From a bacterium (GTDB lineage: Bacteria; Campylobacterota; Campylobacteria; Campylobacterales; Sulfurimonadaceae): a DNA stretch of 64,000 nucleotides. The notes under the pieces are model-generated. The model did not search any database and was not told where the DNA came from. It saw only the letters and a program-made list of their open reading frames with translations. Below, piece by piece: positions 18,040 through 26,999 of this stretch. The stretch lies in the NCBI GenBank assembly GCA_018825665.1, contig JAHJEG010000022.1, positions 18,959 through 82,958 on the forward strand, written 5' to 3'. The stretch's first letter is position 1; the number at the start of each line of letters is the position of its first letter. Both the position numbers and the translations under genes were made by a program.

Positions 18040-18191
18040 ATAGGAAGTGAAATGCTTTAGACGGTGTTATTACGGAAAAGAAAAAGCTTTAGTAAAAAAC
18101 CAGTAGACAAAAGATGTAGGAACTTTATGAAAATACTTTCGTATATTCATATTTAACAAACTATAAAAGTATTTAAAAAAAGGATTTATTC

Positions 18192-19514
18192 ATGAAAATT
18201 TCTAAAATTTCATTAGGTTTATTTACTGCATTAGCTTTGTCTTCAAACGCATTTGCTAGTGATTCAACAGAGATCGAAGCTCTTAAAAAAGAGATTGCTG
18301 AGCTTAGAAATATGACTAAGCAGCTTATGTCCGAGACACAACAGCAAAATAAAGAATCTGAGAAAAAAATAGCTGCGATAGAGGAGACACAACAAACACT
18401 AATAGATGAAACAAGTAACTTTAAAACAGGCTTTGAGTACACAACAGTAGGTGAAAGCGAATCGTATACCGGTTTAGGAAAAGCCGCATCCAAGATATAT
18501 AATTCAAAATCTCCACTCAGTATCGGTGGTTACGCAAAAATGGACTACTACCATAAATCAAATGAGGGTTCTGACAATGGAAGCAATATTGACGTATACA
18601 GATTTATTCCATACATTGGTTATAAGTTTTCAGACAATATTATAATGAACACTGAAATAGAGTTTGAACACGGTGGTATTCAAGAAGGTGCAACAGGTGA
18701 TGGTTATGTCGTAATAGAGTTCCTATATCTTGATTTTTTAATAAATAACAACTTCAATATAAGAGTCGGTAACCAACTTATGCCAATGGGTCTTATTAAT
18801 GAAAAGCATGAACCTACACTATTTACTACAGTTCAAAGGCCTAATACATCAAAAGTGCTTATTCCGTCTACTTGGCATGAGAACGGCATAATGGCTTATG
18901 GTGATATTACAGAAAACCTCTCTTATAAAGCTGGTGCTTTTTCAGGCTTACAATTAGCAAGAGGAGCGGGTAAAGGTAATAACTGGCTAAGAGAAAGCCG
19001 TCTTGGTTCATTTAGGGCAGATAATGACGCAGGAGAAGATATAAAACTAGCAGGTGTGGCAAGAGTTGACTATACTGGTATTAACGGTTTATTTACAGGT
19101 GTATCAACATATGTTGATTCAAGTTTAACAATGGTTGATGTTCACTTTGATTATCAAAAAGATGCTTTTAGAACATATGGTGTCTATACTCAAACAAATC
19201 GTTCTGAAACTGTTATAGGTGAACCGGAAAAGGCTAAAGGTGGTTTTATAAATGTTGGTTACGATATCCTTTCATTGACCAAATCACAAAAGAAAATGCC
19301 AATTTTTGCTCAAATAGAGAGTGTTTCTGCCCAAGATTCTGTAACAGGTGGAAATTCGGTAGATTCAACAGATTCTATTACAGTCGGTGTAAACTATTTC
19401 CCTCATGAGCAAGTTGTATTCAAAGCTGATTATGTGATGAGTAAAGATAATTCCAAAGCTTCAAATGTAGATGAAACAGATACCTTTAGCTTATCAATGG
19501 GATTCATTTTTTAA
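18192..19514 (+). CDS. OprO/OprP-type porin with N-terminal coiled coil
   Basis: A 440-residue outer-membrane protein: signal peptide (1-22, ending 'SSNAFA'), a coiled coil (about 25-70, 'EIEALKKEIAELRNMTKQL'), then a beta barrel ending in Phe ('SMGFIF'). The phrase 'NIRVGNQLMPMGLINEKHEP' resembles the phosphate-selective porin O/P family, although substrate cannot be inferred from that name. Coiled-coil-plus-barrel porins use the helix to trimerise and reach toward the peptidoglycan. It is the first gene behind two Fur-like sites, so it is likely made under iron limitation. It is followed 18 bp later by the FMN-binding protein gene. Codon use is AT-rich compared with the genes before 17.8 kb. 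Confidence 0.85.
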   Translation: MKISKISLGLFTALALSSNAFASDSTEIEALKKEIAELRNMTKQLMSETQQQNKESEKKIAAIEETQQTLIDETSNFKTGFEYTTVGESESYTGLGKAASKIYNSKSPLSIGGYAKMDYYHKSNEGSDNGSNIDVYRFIPYIGYKFSDNIIMNTEIEFEHGGIQEGATGDGYVVIEFLYLDFLINNNFNIRVGNQLMPMGLINEKHEPTLFTTVQRPNTSKVLIPSTWHENGIMAYGDITENLSYKAGAFSGLQLARGAGKGNNWLRESRLGSFRADNDAGEDIKLAGVARVDYTGINGLFTGVSTYVDSSLTMVDVHFDYQKDAFRTYGVYTQTNRSETVIGEPEKAKGGFINVGYDILSLTKSQKKMPIFAQIESVSAQDSVTGGNSVDSTDSITVGVNYFPHEQVVFKADYVMSKDNSKASNVDETDTFSLSMGFIF

Positions 19515-19532
19515 AAATATAAAGGAAAAAAA

Positions 19533-20057
19533 TTGAGACTATTTCTTCTTAGCATTTTAGTTTTCGCATTCTCTTTGAATGCGAAAGTTCTTATTTCTCC
19601 TATCGATGCCATGAAAAATACTTTTCCAAATAGCACGCATATTAAGAAAAAGAACATAGTTTTAAACGGTAAAACTGCTGAAATCATTCAAAAAAATGCC
19701 AGACAAAAACTTGATACGAAAATCTATAAGATATTTAAAGCTTATGATGGTGAAGAAGTTATAGGCTATGGAATACTCATTAGCAAAAAAATCCGTTCTA
19801 AAAACGGTGTTGTCTTGTATATGATCTCCAAAGATTCTGTTTTAAAAACTATAGAGGTCATAGCTTTTAACGAACCTATGGAATACTTGCCTTCTAAAAT
19901 GTGGAACTCACAATTTCAAAACATTGAGACCTCTCAAATCCTCAGGCTTTCAAAAGAGATACCGACTATAACAGGTGCAACGCTATCAGCTAAAAGTGTT
20001 ACAAATGGCTCACAAATAGCTTTTGCTATTTATAATGAAGTTTTAAAAGAGGAATAA
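19533..20057 (+). CDS. Periplasmic FMN-binding-domain protein (ApbE substrate)
   Basis: A 174-residue secreted protein with a signal peptide (1-17, 'LLSILVFAFSLNA') and an FMN_bind domain (about 70-172). The flavinylation motif is 'TITGATLSAKSVTNG', with Thr150 as the expected site where ApbE attaches FMN through a phosphoester bond (family consensus [ST]-G-A-[ST]-x-[ST]). The start is a TTG at 19533 behind AAGGA. It is coupled to the next gene (TAATG overlap). A covalent-FMN periplasmic protein next to two membrane proteins with buried histidines suggests an electron carrier, perhaps for ferric iron reduction given the Fur-like sites; that role is inferred. Confidence 0.8.
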   Translation: MRLFLLSILVFAFSLNAKVLISPIDAMKNTFPNSTHIKKKNIVLNGKTAEIIQKNARQKLDTKIYKIFKAYDGEEVIGYGILISKKIRSKNGVVLYMISKDSVLKTIEVIAFNEPMEYLPSKMWNSQFQNIETSQILRLSKEIPTITGATLSAKSVTNGSQIAFAIYNEVLKEE

Positions 20058-20530
20058 TGAAATTTACAATCATTAAGGACCTAAGTCAAGACAGTATGAT
20101 GAAGCCTATTTTATCAGGACTGCTTTTGTTCACAATACTTTATCTGCTGTCTGACATAATTGTAAAACACAATAGTTTTGGAGTATTGCCCAACGCTATA
20201 GAGATGACTCTTTTTGGCAATGAAGAGGAATTCCTGGAAGGAATGGGTAAGACATTATTTTTAGAGTTTTGGCATGTGGAGATTTTTTTTATTATGATGG
20301 TTGTCTTTATCTCAAGCACAATCTATACTCGTCTCTCAAATGCTTCAAAAAGTGCAGTTGTTATTGTAAATATTATGATGATAAGCTCTATGATTTCACT
20401 TATAAGTTTACCTATTGCTTATTTTTTAAGCTCTTATTTTATAAGTGTTTATGCAGTAACATTTTTCATTTGGCATTTTTTAGCACTCTATATCTCACTT
20501 TTTTCCATTAAAAGATTATATTATGCATAA
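20057..20530 (+). CDS. Four-helix membrane protein with intramembrane histidines (possible b-type cytochrome subunit)
   Basis: A 157-residue integral membrane protein with about four TM segments (roughly 15-36, 68-86, 95-125, 128-150). Two histidines lie inside or at the edge of helices ('EFWHVEIFF', about 71, and 'FFIWHFLALYI', about 143) and could bind haem. The family is not recognised. Its ATG overlaps the FMN-protein stop by one base and its own 3' end overlaps the next gene by 8 bp, so the three are made together. A role as the membrane electron-transfer partner of the flavoprotein is inference from position and histidines. An uptake-like word encodes the 'WHVE' segment. Confidence 0.6.
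   Translation: MKFTIIKDLSQDSMMKPILSGLLLFTILYLLSDIIVKHNSFGVLPNAIEMTLFGNEEEFLEGMGKTLFLEFWHVEIFFIMMVVFISSTIYTRLSNASKSAVVIVNIMMISSMISLISLPIAYFLSSYFISVYAVTFFIWHFLALYISLFSIKRLYYA
20271..20279 (+). repeat. Uptake-like word in the four-helix membrane gene
   Basis: GGCATGTGGAG, read as Trp-His-Val-Glu, so the candidate haem-ligand His is encoded within the word. This shows the word also occurs inside the repeat-bounded segment. Confidence 0.7.
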
Positions 20531-20975
20531 AGCTTACAAAATATCAATTATCTATTTTTCGCTGTTTGTACTTCTTTTACTCACTAGTGGGTATATGATT
20601 TTTGAGTTAAAAATAGGCTTTGATGCACAAAGAGCTTTAAGCTACTATATGGGTAATGAAGAATCATTTTTAGCAGCTAAGACAAACAGCGGTATCTTAA
20701 AAATTACCCTGGGGCATATTTTTGGCTTTGCACTTTTATCTATGGTTGTTTTGCATTTTTTAGTCTTTACAAAATATAGAAATAAAATGTTTACAAAAAC
20801 ATTGATTTACACAATTCTAATCGCTCAATTTTTTGAAATATTCACCCCTTTTCTTATTATAAACGTTTCTGAAGTTTTTATTTACTTAAAAATAATCTCT
20901 TTCTTTGTCTATATGGGACTCATTCCGACAGTTTTATATCTGCTTTTTGATAGCATTGTACAAATAAAAAACTAG
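20523..20975 (+). CDS. Four-helix membrane protein with an H-x13-H pair (possible b-type cytochrome subunit)
   Basis: A 150-residue integral membrane protein with TM segments at about 8-27, 60-80, 92-112 and 117-140. One helix carries two histidines 14 residues apart ('GHIFGFALLSMVVLHF'), the spacing that bundles haem ligands on one helix in dihaem cytochromes b. Family not recognised. It overlaps the preceding membrane gene by 8 bp and ends overlapping the convergent apbE gene by 4 bp. Together with the preceding protein it could form a haem-bearing complex that feeds electrons to the periplasmic FMN protein; this is inference. Confidence 0.6.
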   Translation: MHKAYKISIIYFSLFVLLLLTSGYMIFELKIGFDAQRALSYYMGNEESFLAAKTNSGILKITLGHIFGFALLSMVVLHFLVFTKYRNKMFTKTLIYTILIAQFFEIFTPFLIINVSEVFIYLKIISFFVYMGLIPTVLYLLFDSIVQIKN

Positions 20976-21919
20976 TGCATTTTTAAATTCTCTACAAACC
21001 TGTTTATATTTTTACTTACGATTAGTTTATTATTAGATTCTAGTAAAATATATGCTACATTTATTGAATCTAAAAAACTGTAAGCCTTCTCTTTTGGCAT
21101 TACACTCACTGCCGTTGCGTATGCATCCAAATCGCTGTTTGAGATAGTAGAGACAAGAGTTATAGATAGAAAGTTTTGTGCAGGTTTTTTTCGTTTTGGA
21201 TTGATAAGATGATTATTTTTAGTAGACTTTACATATCTCTTGTAATTTCCACTCGTAGTGATACCGGTCTCATATTTCAAGGTATCAAAACTAGCTAAAA
21301 AAGATTCAGAATATGGACTTTGAATATCTATATGACATCTGTCAAGACATCTTATATCCCCGCTTGCAGATACTATTGCTTTTTTAGTATGCTTACTTTT
21401 AAAATACTCTACAACCTTATCAACTGCATATCCTTTACCCATACCACCCAGGTCTAGCTTGATATTATCATCGATATACGCTTCTTGTGTATTAAAAAAT
21501 AAACCCTTGAAATTTATAGTTGCATTGTAAAGCTCTTTAGAACTTGGTATCCTCTCGTCTTCCCCAAACCTGTATAAGTCCTTTGTAATGGAACCAACAG
21601 TAATATCAAAGTAGCCGCCTGTTTGTACATAATACTTTTCACTTAATTTCAAAGCCTCATAGGTGTAGTTATCTATAAAACTTTTTTTAGTATTGTTAAG
21701 TTTAAATATTTGAGCATTTGAATCGTATGATGAAAGTGAAAGTTCAATATCTTTAATAATCTCAAAACCAGGTTCTAACAATTCTGCTTTACTTTCATCA
21801 ATTGATATTGATATAAATGTCCCCATAGCCACTTTCATTCTTGTAATAATCTGAGCATCTAAGAAAGATGGAAATAGAAGAAAAAAAACTAAATGTTTTA
21901 AAATATTTATTTTACTCAA
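20972..21919 (-). CDS. apbE: ApbE-type FAD:protein FMN transferase
   Basis: A 315-residue exported enzyme that transfers FMN from FAD onto a Thr of target proteins such as the FMN-binding protein encoded opposite. It has a signal peptide (hydrophobic 'HLVFFLLFPSFLDA') without a lipobox Cys, then the ApbE fold: 'MGTFISISI' near the start, 'KLDLGGMGKGYAVDKVVEYF' in the middle, 'TSGNYKRY' and 'SDLDAYATAVSVM', which carries the Asp/Thr metal-binding region. It is the last gene of the minus-strand metal-pump operon (30 bp behind the DUF3147 gene) and converges on the porin-flavoprotein operon with a 4-bp overlap. The enzyme and its likely substrate are therefore in different transcription units. 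Confidence 0.92.
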   Translation of the reverse strand: MSKINILKHLVFFLLFPSFLDAQIITRMKVAMGTFISISIDESKAELLEPGFEIIKDIELSLSSYDSNAQIFKLNNTKKSFIDNYTYEALKLSEKYYVQTGGYFDITVGSITKDLYRFGEDERIPSSKELYNATINFKGLFFNTQEAYIDDNIKLDLGGMGKGYAVDKVVEYFKSKHTKKAIVSASGDIRCLDRCHIDIQSPYSESFLASFDTLKYETGITTSGNYKRYVKSTKNNHLINPKRKKPAQNFLSITLVSTISNSDLDAYATAVSVMPKEKAYSFLDSINVAYILLESNNKLIVSKNINRFVENLKMH

Positions 21920-21949
21920 TTTTCTACTACCTATTTAAAACAATAGAAA

Positions 21950-22300
21950 TCATAATTTGATTCCCAATTTTCCAAGAATAAATATAACACTGTAATAAGC
22001 CATAATGGTTAATACGGTTGATATAAATAAACTAGGATAAAAATGCATTCCTTTTTTTATGAGCAGTGGAAATACAATAAACAGGGTCATAGACGGTGCA
22101 ATGAGCCAAACAATTCGATTTGAGAATTCAACTGCGCTTTTAGTCTCACTCGTATCAATATACATCCATATCATTGCAAGAATCGATACAAGTGGGATGG
22201 CTGCAAGCAAAGCTCCAGCCAAACTGTATCGTTTGCCAATCTCGGAAATCAGCACTATTAAGAGTGCTGTGATAATTAACTTTGTTATGTAATACAGCAA
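21950..22300 (-). CDS. DUF3147-family membrane protein
   Basis: A 116-residue protein that is nearly all membrane (four TM segments at about 3-20, 27-48, 60-82 and 90-112). It resembles the DUF3147 family ('SLAGALLAAIPLVSILAMIWMYIDT' type first half). The start is TTG at 22300 behind AAAGGA. It sits between the metal-type RND permease and apbE on the same strand; a 12-bp inverted repeat separates it from the permease gene. Function unknown. Small DUF3147 proteins are often found beside metal or drug efflux genes, which fits here. Confidence 0.7.
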   Translation of the reverse strand: MLYYITKLIITALLIVLISEIGKRYSLAGALLAAIPLVSILAMIWMYIDTSETKSAVEFSNRIVWLIAPSMTLFIVFPLLIKKGMHFYPSLFISTVLTIMAYYSVIFILGKLGIKL

Positions 22301-22318
22301 TATTTTTTCCTTTCATGG

Positions 22319-22345
22319 TATGTTATCTAGAAGCTAGATAACATA
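22319..22345. terminator. 12-bp inverted repeat between the RND permease and DUF3147 genes
   Basis: TATGTTATCTAG (22319-22330) and CTAGATAACATA (22334-22345) are perfect complements around a 3-nt loop. On the plus strand it is followed by a T-rich run; on the minus strand, the direction of the operon, it is not. It may lower expression of the downstream DUF3147 and apbE genes or protect the permease mRNA end. Confidence 0.5.
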
Positions 22346-22349
22346 ACTT

Positions 22350-25300
22350 TTAATTTTTTCTATTTCCAAACTTAAAATAAACCGCTGGTACAACAATCAT
22401 ATTTAAAATTGTCGAGGAGAGTAAACCAAATAAGATAACGATGGCCATAGGTGCTTGAATCTCACTTCCAGCTTCTCCCATTCCAAGTGCAAGAGGAACC
22501 ATTGCAAGACCAGCGGCTAATGCTGTCATCATAATTGGTATCAACCTCTCTTTTGCACCTTGAATAACAGCCTGCTTGAAGTCTTGGACATCCTCATGCT
22601 GTATTAAATTTTGAATATGTGCAATCATCATCACTCCGTTACGTGTGGCTATACCAAAAAGAGTAATGAAACCGATCAATGTAGCAACGGATATAACTCC
22701 ATCAGCAAAATATAAACCTATAACCCCTCCAATGAGTGCGAGTGGAAGGTTTATGAGAATAACCAAGGCATCTTTAAAAGATTTAAACACTGTAAATAAA
22801 AGTAAAAAGATACCTATGATAATCAACCCTCCTAAAGTTAAAAGTGTTTGGGTGGATTTTTGTGCGCTTTCAAACTGTCCACCGTATTCAATTCTATACC
22901 CTTTTGGCAAATTGACAGATTTATCGACATTCTCTTTAATCTCATTTACAACACTTACTAAATCCCTCCCAGCTACATTAGCCGTGATTACACCTTTACG
23001 CTCCACACCCTCTCTACTAACCATATAAGGCATACGTGTATAAGATATGTCGACCAAAGCATCCAGAGGAACCTCAATTCCAGAAGCTGTTTTTATCATA
23101 GTTGATTTTATTTCTGTTAGGTCAATACTCTTTGCAGTATCATATTTTAATGCCACATCATACAATGCACTTCCTTCAATCACTTTAGTGATATTTAGAC
23201 CATAAAAAGCAACCTGAACTATCTCTCCCAACTTTTCAACACTCAAGCCATATGAAGCCATAATGTCTCTTTTGAACTTTAATGTAAGCTGTGGAAGATC
23301 TGACTGGTTTTCAACCATAACATCTACAGTTCCATCCACACTCTCCATAATCTCTTTGAGTTGATTTGAAATTTTCCTTTGCTCATATATATTTTCTCCA
23401 AACACCTTGAGCGCTATAGCAGCTTTGGAACCCGAGAGCATATGATCTATTCTGTGTGATATAGGCTGCCCTATAGTGATGTTCACTCCAGAGATAGATG
23501 AGAGTTTCTCGCGTAGACTATGAAGAAACTCTTGCTTTGTCGTACCTTCAAGTGATAGTGTGACTTCCATCTCAGATGCATGAACACCTTGGGCATGTGG
23601 ATCAAGCTCTCCGCGTCCCGTACGTCTTGTAACAGATACAACCTCTTTAAAAGAGAGTAAAGCTGATTCAACTTCACCACCTAACTCTCCAGACACCTCC
23701 AGTGAAGTCCCAGGCAATGAAACAACAGAAACAGTCAAACTTCCCTCATTAAACTCTGGAAGAAAAGATTTCCCCGCTATAAATAGATAAGCAGATGCAA
23801 TACAAAACAGTATTATTGAAACAGTTCCAAGAGCTTTCCATCGATCTATTGTTACATGCAAAAGCTTTTCATAACTACTCATTAACCAAGTAATATGTTT
23901 AGCGCTGTGCACAGATGAATGTTTTAGCTTCAAAAAATAATAACTTAACACGGGTGTGATTGTTAAGGCAACTACTAAAGAAGCGATAAGAGAACTTATA
24001 TATGCCAAGCCTAAAGGTGCCATTAACCTGCCTTCAATACCTTCAAGAAAGAACAGAGGTAAAAAAACGAGTAAAATAATCAGAGTGGCAAACACTATAG
24101 AGCTTTGTATCTCCAAAGTGGCATGAGCAATTATTTTTACGCGAGACTCTTGTGCGCTGGCTTCTTTCTTGTTGTTGATTTGTAAACGTCTTATAATATT
24201 CTCAACAACAATGATTGCATCATCAACAAGCACCCCAAGTGCAATAGCCATCCCTCCAAGTGTCATTGTGTTAATCGATATGTTGAGTGTATTGAGTAAA
24301 AAAACTGTAAAAAACAGGGAAAGCGGAATAGCTGTCAGTGTAATTATTGTAGCCGAACCACTCAGTAAAAACAGAAGTACAACGAGAACCACTAAAATAG
24401 CTCCATCACGTAAAGCATTACTAAGATTGCTTATAGCGTTTTCTATAAAATAGGACTGTTTGAAGAGATCTGTTTCAATATTTACGTTTTTAGGCAGTTG
24501 CTGCTGTAAATGTTCCAGAACGCTCTCTATCTCATGAGTAAGTTGCAAAGTGTTTGCCTTAGGTTGCTTTTGAATAGCAAGCACAACTGCTTCATTTGAA
24601 TTAAAAGAACCTATTCCACGTTTTGGAGAAGCTCCTATCTGCACTTTTGCAATATCACTTATGAGAACAGGATTACCCTCATGTGTTTTAACAAAGGTAT
24701 TTGAAATATCCTTTAGGTTGTCAATACGTCCAACTCCATATAGAGTGAACTCTTGAGAGTTACTTGTATAAAAGCCTGCATTGCTGTTAGAGTTTGACTC
24801 TTTTATAGCACGTATCACATCTCTTACACTTAAGTCATACTCTGATAACTTTTCAACTTTTAGAAGTACTTGAAACTGTTTGGTGTCTCCACCGATTGGA
24901 ATAACTTCAGCAATTCCCGGTATTGATAAAAGACGTTGACGCACCTGCCAATCAGCAATACTTTTTAACTCTATAGAGGTATGTTCCTTGGAGTGCAGGG
25001 CAACAAACATGATTTCACCCATTATAGATGAGATTGGTGCTAGCACAGGGGAAGATATATTTTTAGGCAAAAGGTCTGAAACAGTCTGTAGTTTTTCAGA
25101 AACAAGTTGACGTGCGAGATAAATATTTGTATCCCATTCAAATTCTGCATAGATAACCGAGATTCCCCCAAGAGAATTTGAACGGATACGACGAAGACCA
25201 GAGAGACCATTAAGACCATTCTCTAAGGGAACTGTTATCAAACGCTCCACCTCCAAAGAGGTCATTCCTTGAGCCTCCGTTAGGACTGTTACAGTAGGGG

Positions 25301-25430
25301 CTGTCAAATCAGGAAAAATATCAACAGTTGATTTTTGAAGCTCAAAGAAACCCCAAATCATCATAGCCAAACCTACAAAAAGGACAAGCAATCGATTCTT
25401 TAAAGAACCATTTACAATATAATGTAGCAT
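22350..25430 (-). CDS. Heavy-metal-type RND efflux permease (CzcA/CusA family)
   Basis: A 1026-residue inner-membrane pump of the HME-RND family. It begins with TM1 followed by 'DIFPDLTAPTVTV', a CzcA/CusA-type phrase, and 'MTSLEVERLITVPLENGL'. TM4 carries 'ALGVLVDDAIIVVENIIRR'. This has the double-Asp relay rather than the 'VDGAV' of Co/Zn/Cd pumps or 'VDAAI' of Cu/Ag pumps, so the metal cannot be named. It forms a tripartite system with the adaptor at 25440 and the TolC-like protein at 26992. One uptake-like word is read 'DPHAQ'. The permease is of standard length and intact. Confidence 0.9.
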   Translation of the reverse strand: MLHYIVNGSLKNRLLVLFVGLAMMIWGFFELQKSTVDIFPDLTAPTVTVLTEAQGMTSLEVERLITVPLENGLNGLSGLRRIRSNSLGGISVIYAEFEWDTNIYLARQLVSEKLQTVSDLLPKNISSPVLAPISSIMGEIMFVALHSKEHTSIELKSIADWQVRQRLLSIPGIAEVIPIGGDTKQFQVLLKVEKLSEYDLSVRDVIRAIKESNSNSNAGFYTSNSQEFTLYGVGRIDNLKDISNTFVKTHEGNPVLISDIAKVQIGASPKRGIGSFNSNEAVVLAIQKQPKANTLQLTHEIESVLEHLQQQLPKNVNIETDLFKQSYFIENAISNLSNALRDGAILVVLVVLLFLLSGSATIITLTAIPLSLFFTVFLLNTLNISINTMTLGGMAIALGVLVDDAIIVVENIIRRLQINNKKEASAQESRVKIIAHATLEIQSSIVFATLIILLVFLPLFFLEGIEGRLMAPLGLAYISSLIASLVVALTITPVLSYYFLKLKHSSVHSAKHITWLMSSYEKLLHVTIDRWKALGTVSIILFCIASAYLFIAGKSFLPEFNEGSLTVSVVSLPGTSLEVSGELGGEVESALLSFKEVVSVTRRTGRGELDPHAQGVHASEMEVTLSLEGTTKQEFLHSLREKLSSISGVNITIGQPISHRIDHMLSGSKAAIALKVFGENIYEQRKISNQLKEIMESVDGTVDVMVENQSDLPQLTLKFKRDIMASYGLSVEKLGEIVQVAFYGLNITKVIEGSALYDVALKYDTAKSIDLTEIKSTMIKTASGIEVPLDALVDISYTRMPYMVSREGVERKGVITANVAGRDLVSVVNEIKENVDKSVNLPKGYRIEYGGQFESAQKSTQTLLTLGGLIIIGIFLLLFTVFKSFKDALVILINLPLALIGGVIGLYFADGVISVATLIGFITLFGIATRNGVMMIAHIQNLIQHEDVQDFKQAVIQGAKERLIPIMMTALAAGLAMVPLALGMGEAGSEIQAPMAIVILFGLLSSTILNMIVVPAVYFKFGNRKN
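23592..23600 (+). repeat. Uptake-like word in the metal-type RND permease gene
   Basis: GGCATGTGGAT; on the coding strand it reads Asp-Pro-His-Ala. Confidence 0.75.
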
Positions 25431-25439
25431 TCTAATTCC

Positions 25440-26999
25440 TTAATGAGCATGACCATGGCCAACTGCAGCAGGAGCCAATGATGAAAGCATAAGTCTATAA
25501 GCACCTTTAGTTACCACACGCTCTCCAGCTTCTATTCCCGATCTGATTTCAACATACATAGAATCAGTATCGCCCACTTCTACAAGCCTTCTCTCAAAGC
25601 TCTCTCCACCATTTTGTACAAATACAACATTTTCACCGTTGTCACTTATGATTGAACTTTTGGCAATGGCTACAACTTCTCTAGATTTATCAGAATAAAC
25701 CTTTGCGCTATATCTCGATCCAGGTTTGATCTGTATGTTTTTGTTGTCAATTTCAAACACTACTTTTGCTGTACGTGTTTTTGGATCTATAAGACTGCTA
25801 AAGTAAAGCAGTTTAGCTGAATTGTTTGTCGTAAAGCTAAGTGAACCTTGCGTTTGAAGTAGCTCAACACCGATCGGCTTTCCTATACTAGCAACTTCAT
25901 GCTGCGATATATTTGCTTTCAACCAAAGTTTTGAAATATCTGCAATCTGCATAATTATCTCGCCCTCTTGAACATAGGTGCCGTTAAAAGCTTCGATATC
26001 AATAATATTACCATCAATATAGCTTTTTAGTGATACACCGTTTCCATTTTTTCCACTGCTCAAACCCTGTAGTTTTTTGTTGATTTTCTTTAAAGAAGCC
26101 TTTGCAATTTCGTAATTTTGCTGCGATTCCTCTAATCGTTTTAAAGGTACTGCATCTTGAGTATAAAGCTTTTGAAGGCGCTCACTTTCATTTTTGGTAA
26201 GCTTGAGTTCAGCTTCTGCTTTTGTCAATTCAAATTGCAATGTTGCGATATCTTCACTTTGAGCCAAAGAAGGAATAATATAAGCTACCTTATCGCCTGC
26301 TTTAACACTAGAACCCGTTGTAATGTGAGATGCTACAATCACAACTCCTGACACCGGTGCTGAAACAAATTGTTTAGCATTGCTAGGAATTTGCACCTCT
26401 ACAAAGCTTGGTGTTGCATAGTGAAGTGGGCGCTTAGAAGCCAGCTCAGTTGCAAAATCAACTTTCCATTGCTGTTCTTTTAAGTATGAGATCTCTGTAG
26501 CATTCTCTTCATGTTCCACATGCCCAACATCCTTTAGAGATGCATGAACATTGAATGATCCCAGTCTATGTGTAACTGTTTCTTCTTCTTCTTCTTCTTC
26601 TTCCATCTCTATGCTAATGCTTAACTCTGCCTTGCCGGTCTGTTTTGGTATAGCAACAGGTCGAAAGATACCGGAAGTTTTAACTCCATCAATACTAAAA
26701 CACTCCTTCTTGCCACCAATATAATCCAAACATGCTTCCACTTTTGCCTTATCTATAGGTTTAAAATCTGATATAGTGGTGAAATGAGCAAGGAATGTGC
26801 TTGGTTCGTTTAATACAAATGGCTCAAACTCCACAAATAATTCTGTCTTATCTGTATAGTGTGTAAGTGCTATCGGTTCCATTTCCACATGCTCGTTATG
26901 CTTACTTTTGTCTGATTGATCCTCATGTTTATGATGTAGATACTCATCACAGCCAAGGAACAATACCAATATTGGAATCAGTATAAATAATTTACTCAT
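25440..26999 (-). CDS. Membrane-fusion (adaptor) protein of the metal-type RND pump, His-rich ends
   Basis: A 519-residue periplasmic adaptor (CusB/CzcB class). It has a lipoprotein signal ('ILVLFLGC', lipobox Cys at about residue 16), a His/Asp-rich N-terminal stretch ('DEYLHHKHEDQSDKSKHNEH') and a Glu run encoded by a (TTC)8 repeat. The biotinyl-lipoyl and hairpin regions lie at about 200-330 and the beta-barrel at about 345-430. The C-terminus is 'GHGHAH'. The His clusters suggest metal binding before transfer to the pump, consistent with Zn, Ni, Co or Cu efflux, but metal identity is not shown. It overlaps the upstream TolC-like gene by 8 bp and is 9 bp before the permease gene. An extra N-terminal domain of about 130 residues precedes the core. 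Confidence 0.9.
   Translation of the reverse strand: MSKLFILIPILVLFLGCDEYLHHKHEDQSDKSKHNEHVEMEPIALTHYTDKTELFVEFEPFVLNEPSTFLAHFTTISDFKPIDKAKVEACLDYIGGKKECFSIDGVKTSGIFRPVAIPKQTGKAELSISIEMEEEEEEEETVTHRLGSFNVHASLKDVGHVEHEENATEISYLKEQQWKVDFATELASKRPLHYATPSFVEVQIPSNAKQFVSAPVSGVVIVASHITTGSSVKAGDKVAYIIPSLAQSEDIATLQFELTKAEAELKLTKNESERLQKLYTQDAVPLKRLEESQQNYEIAKASLKKINKKLQGLSSGKNGNGVSLKSYIDGNIIDIEAFNGTYVQEGEIIMQIADISKLWLKANISQHEVASIGKPIGVELLQTQGSLSFTTNNSAKLLYFSSLIDPKTRTAKVVFEIDNKNIQIKPGSRYSAKVYSDKSREVVAIAKSSIISDNGENVVFVQNGGESFERRLVEVGDTDSMYVEIRSGIEAGERVVTKGAYRLMLSSLAPAAVGHGHAH
26516..26524 (-). repeat. Uptake-like word in the adaptor gene
   Basis: TTCCACATGCC at 26514-26524, read Gly-His-Val-Glu-His. 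A weaker copy with one mismatch (CCACATGCT) is at 26885-26893 in the same gene. Confidence 0.75.
26580..26603 (-). repeat. (TTC)8 microsatellite encoding a Glu run
   Basis: Eight TTC units, read GAA on the coding strand, give an uninterrupted Glu run in the adaptor protein. Slippage would change its length in whole residues without shifting the frame. Confidence 0.8.

Larger units (their letters stand above)
17767..18191. other. 425-bp regulatory gap with a direct repeat and two Fur-like sites
   Basis: No gene is seen here. It holds, in order: the left 25-bp direct repeat (17821-17845), two Fur-box-like palindromes (17963-17981, 18021-18039), a possible 9-codon leader (18127-18156, start ATGAAAATACTT, stop TAA) and the AAGGA ribosome-binding site of the porin gene at about 18180. 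The minus-strand MMPL/RND operon must also start its transcription in the left part. Confidence 0.6.
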
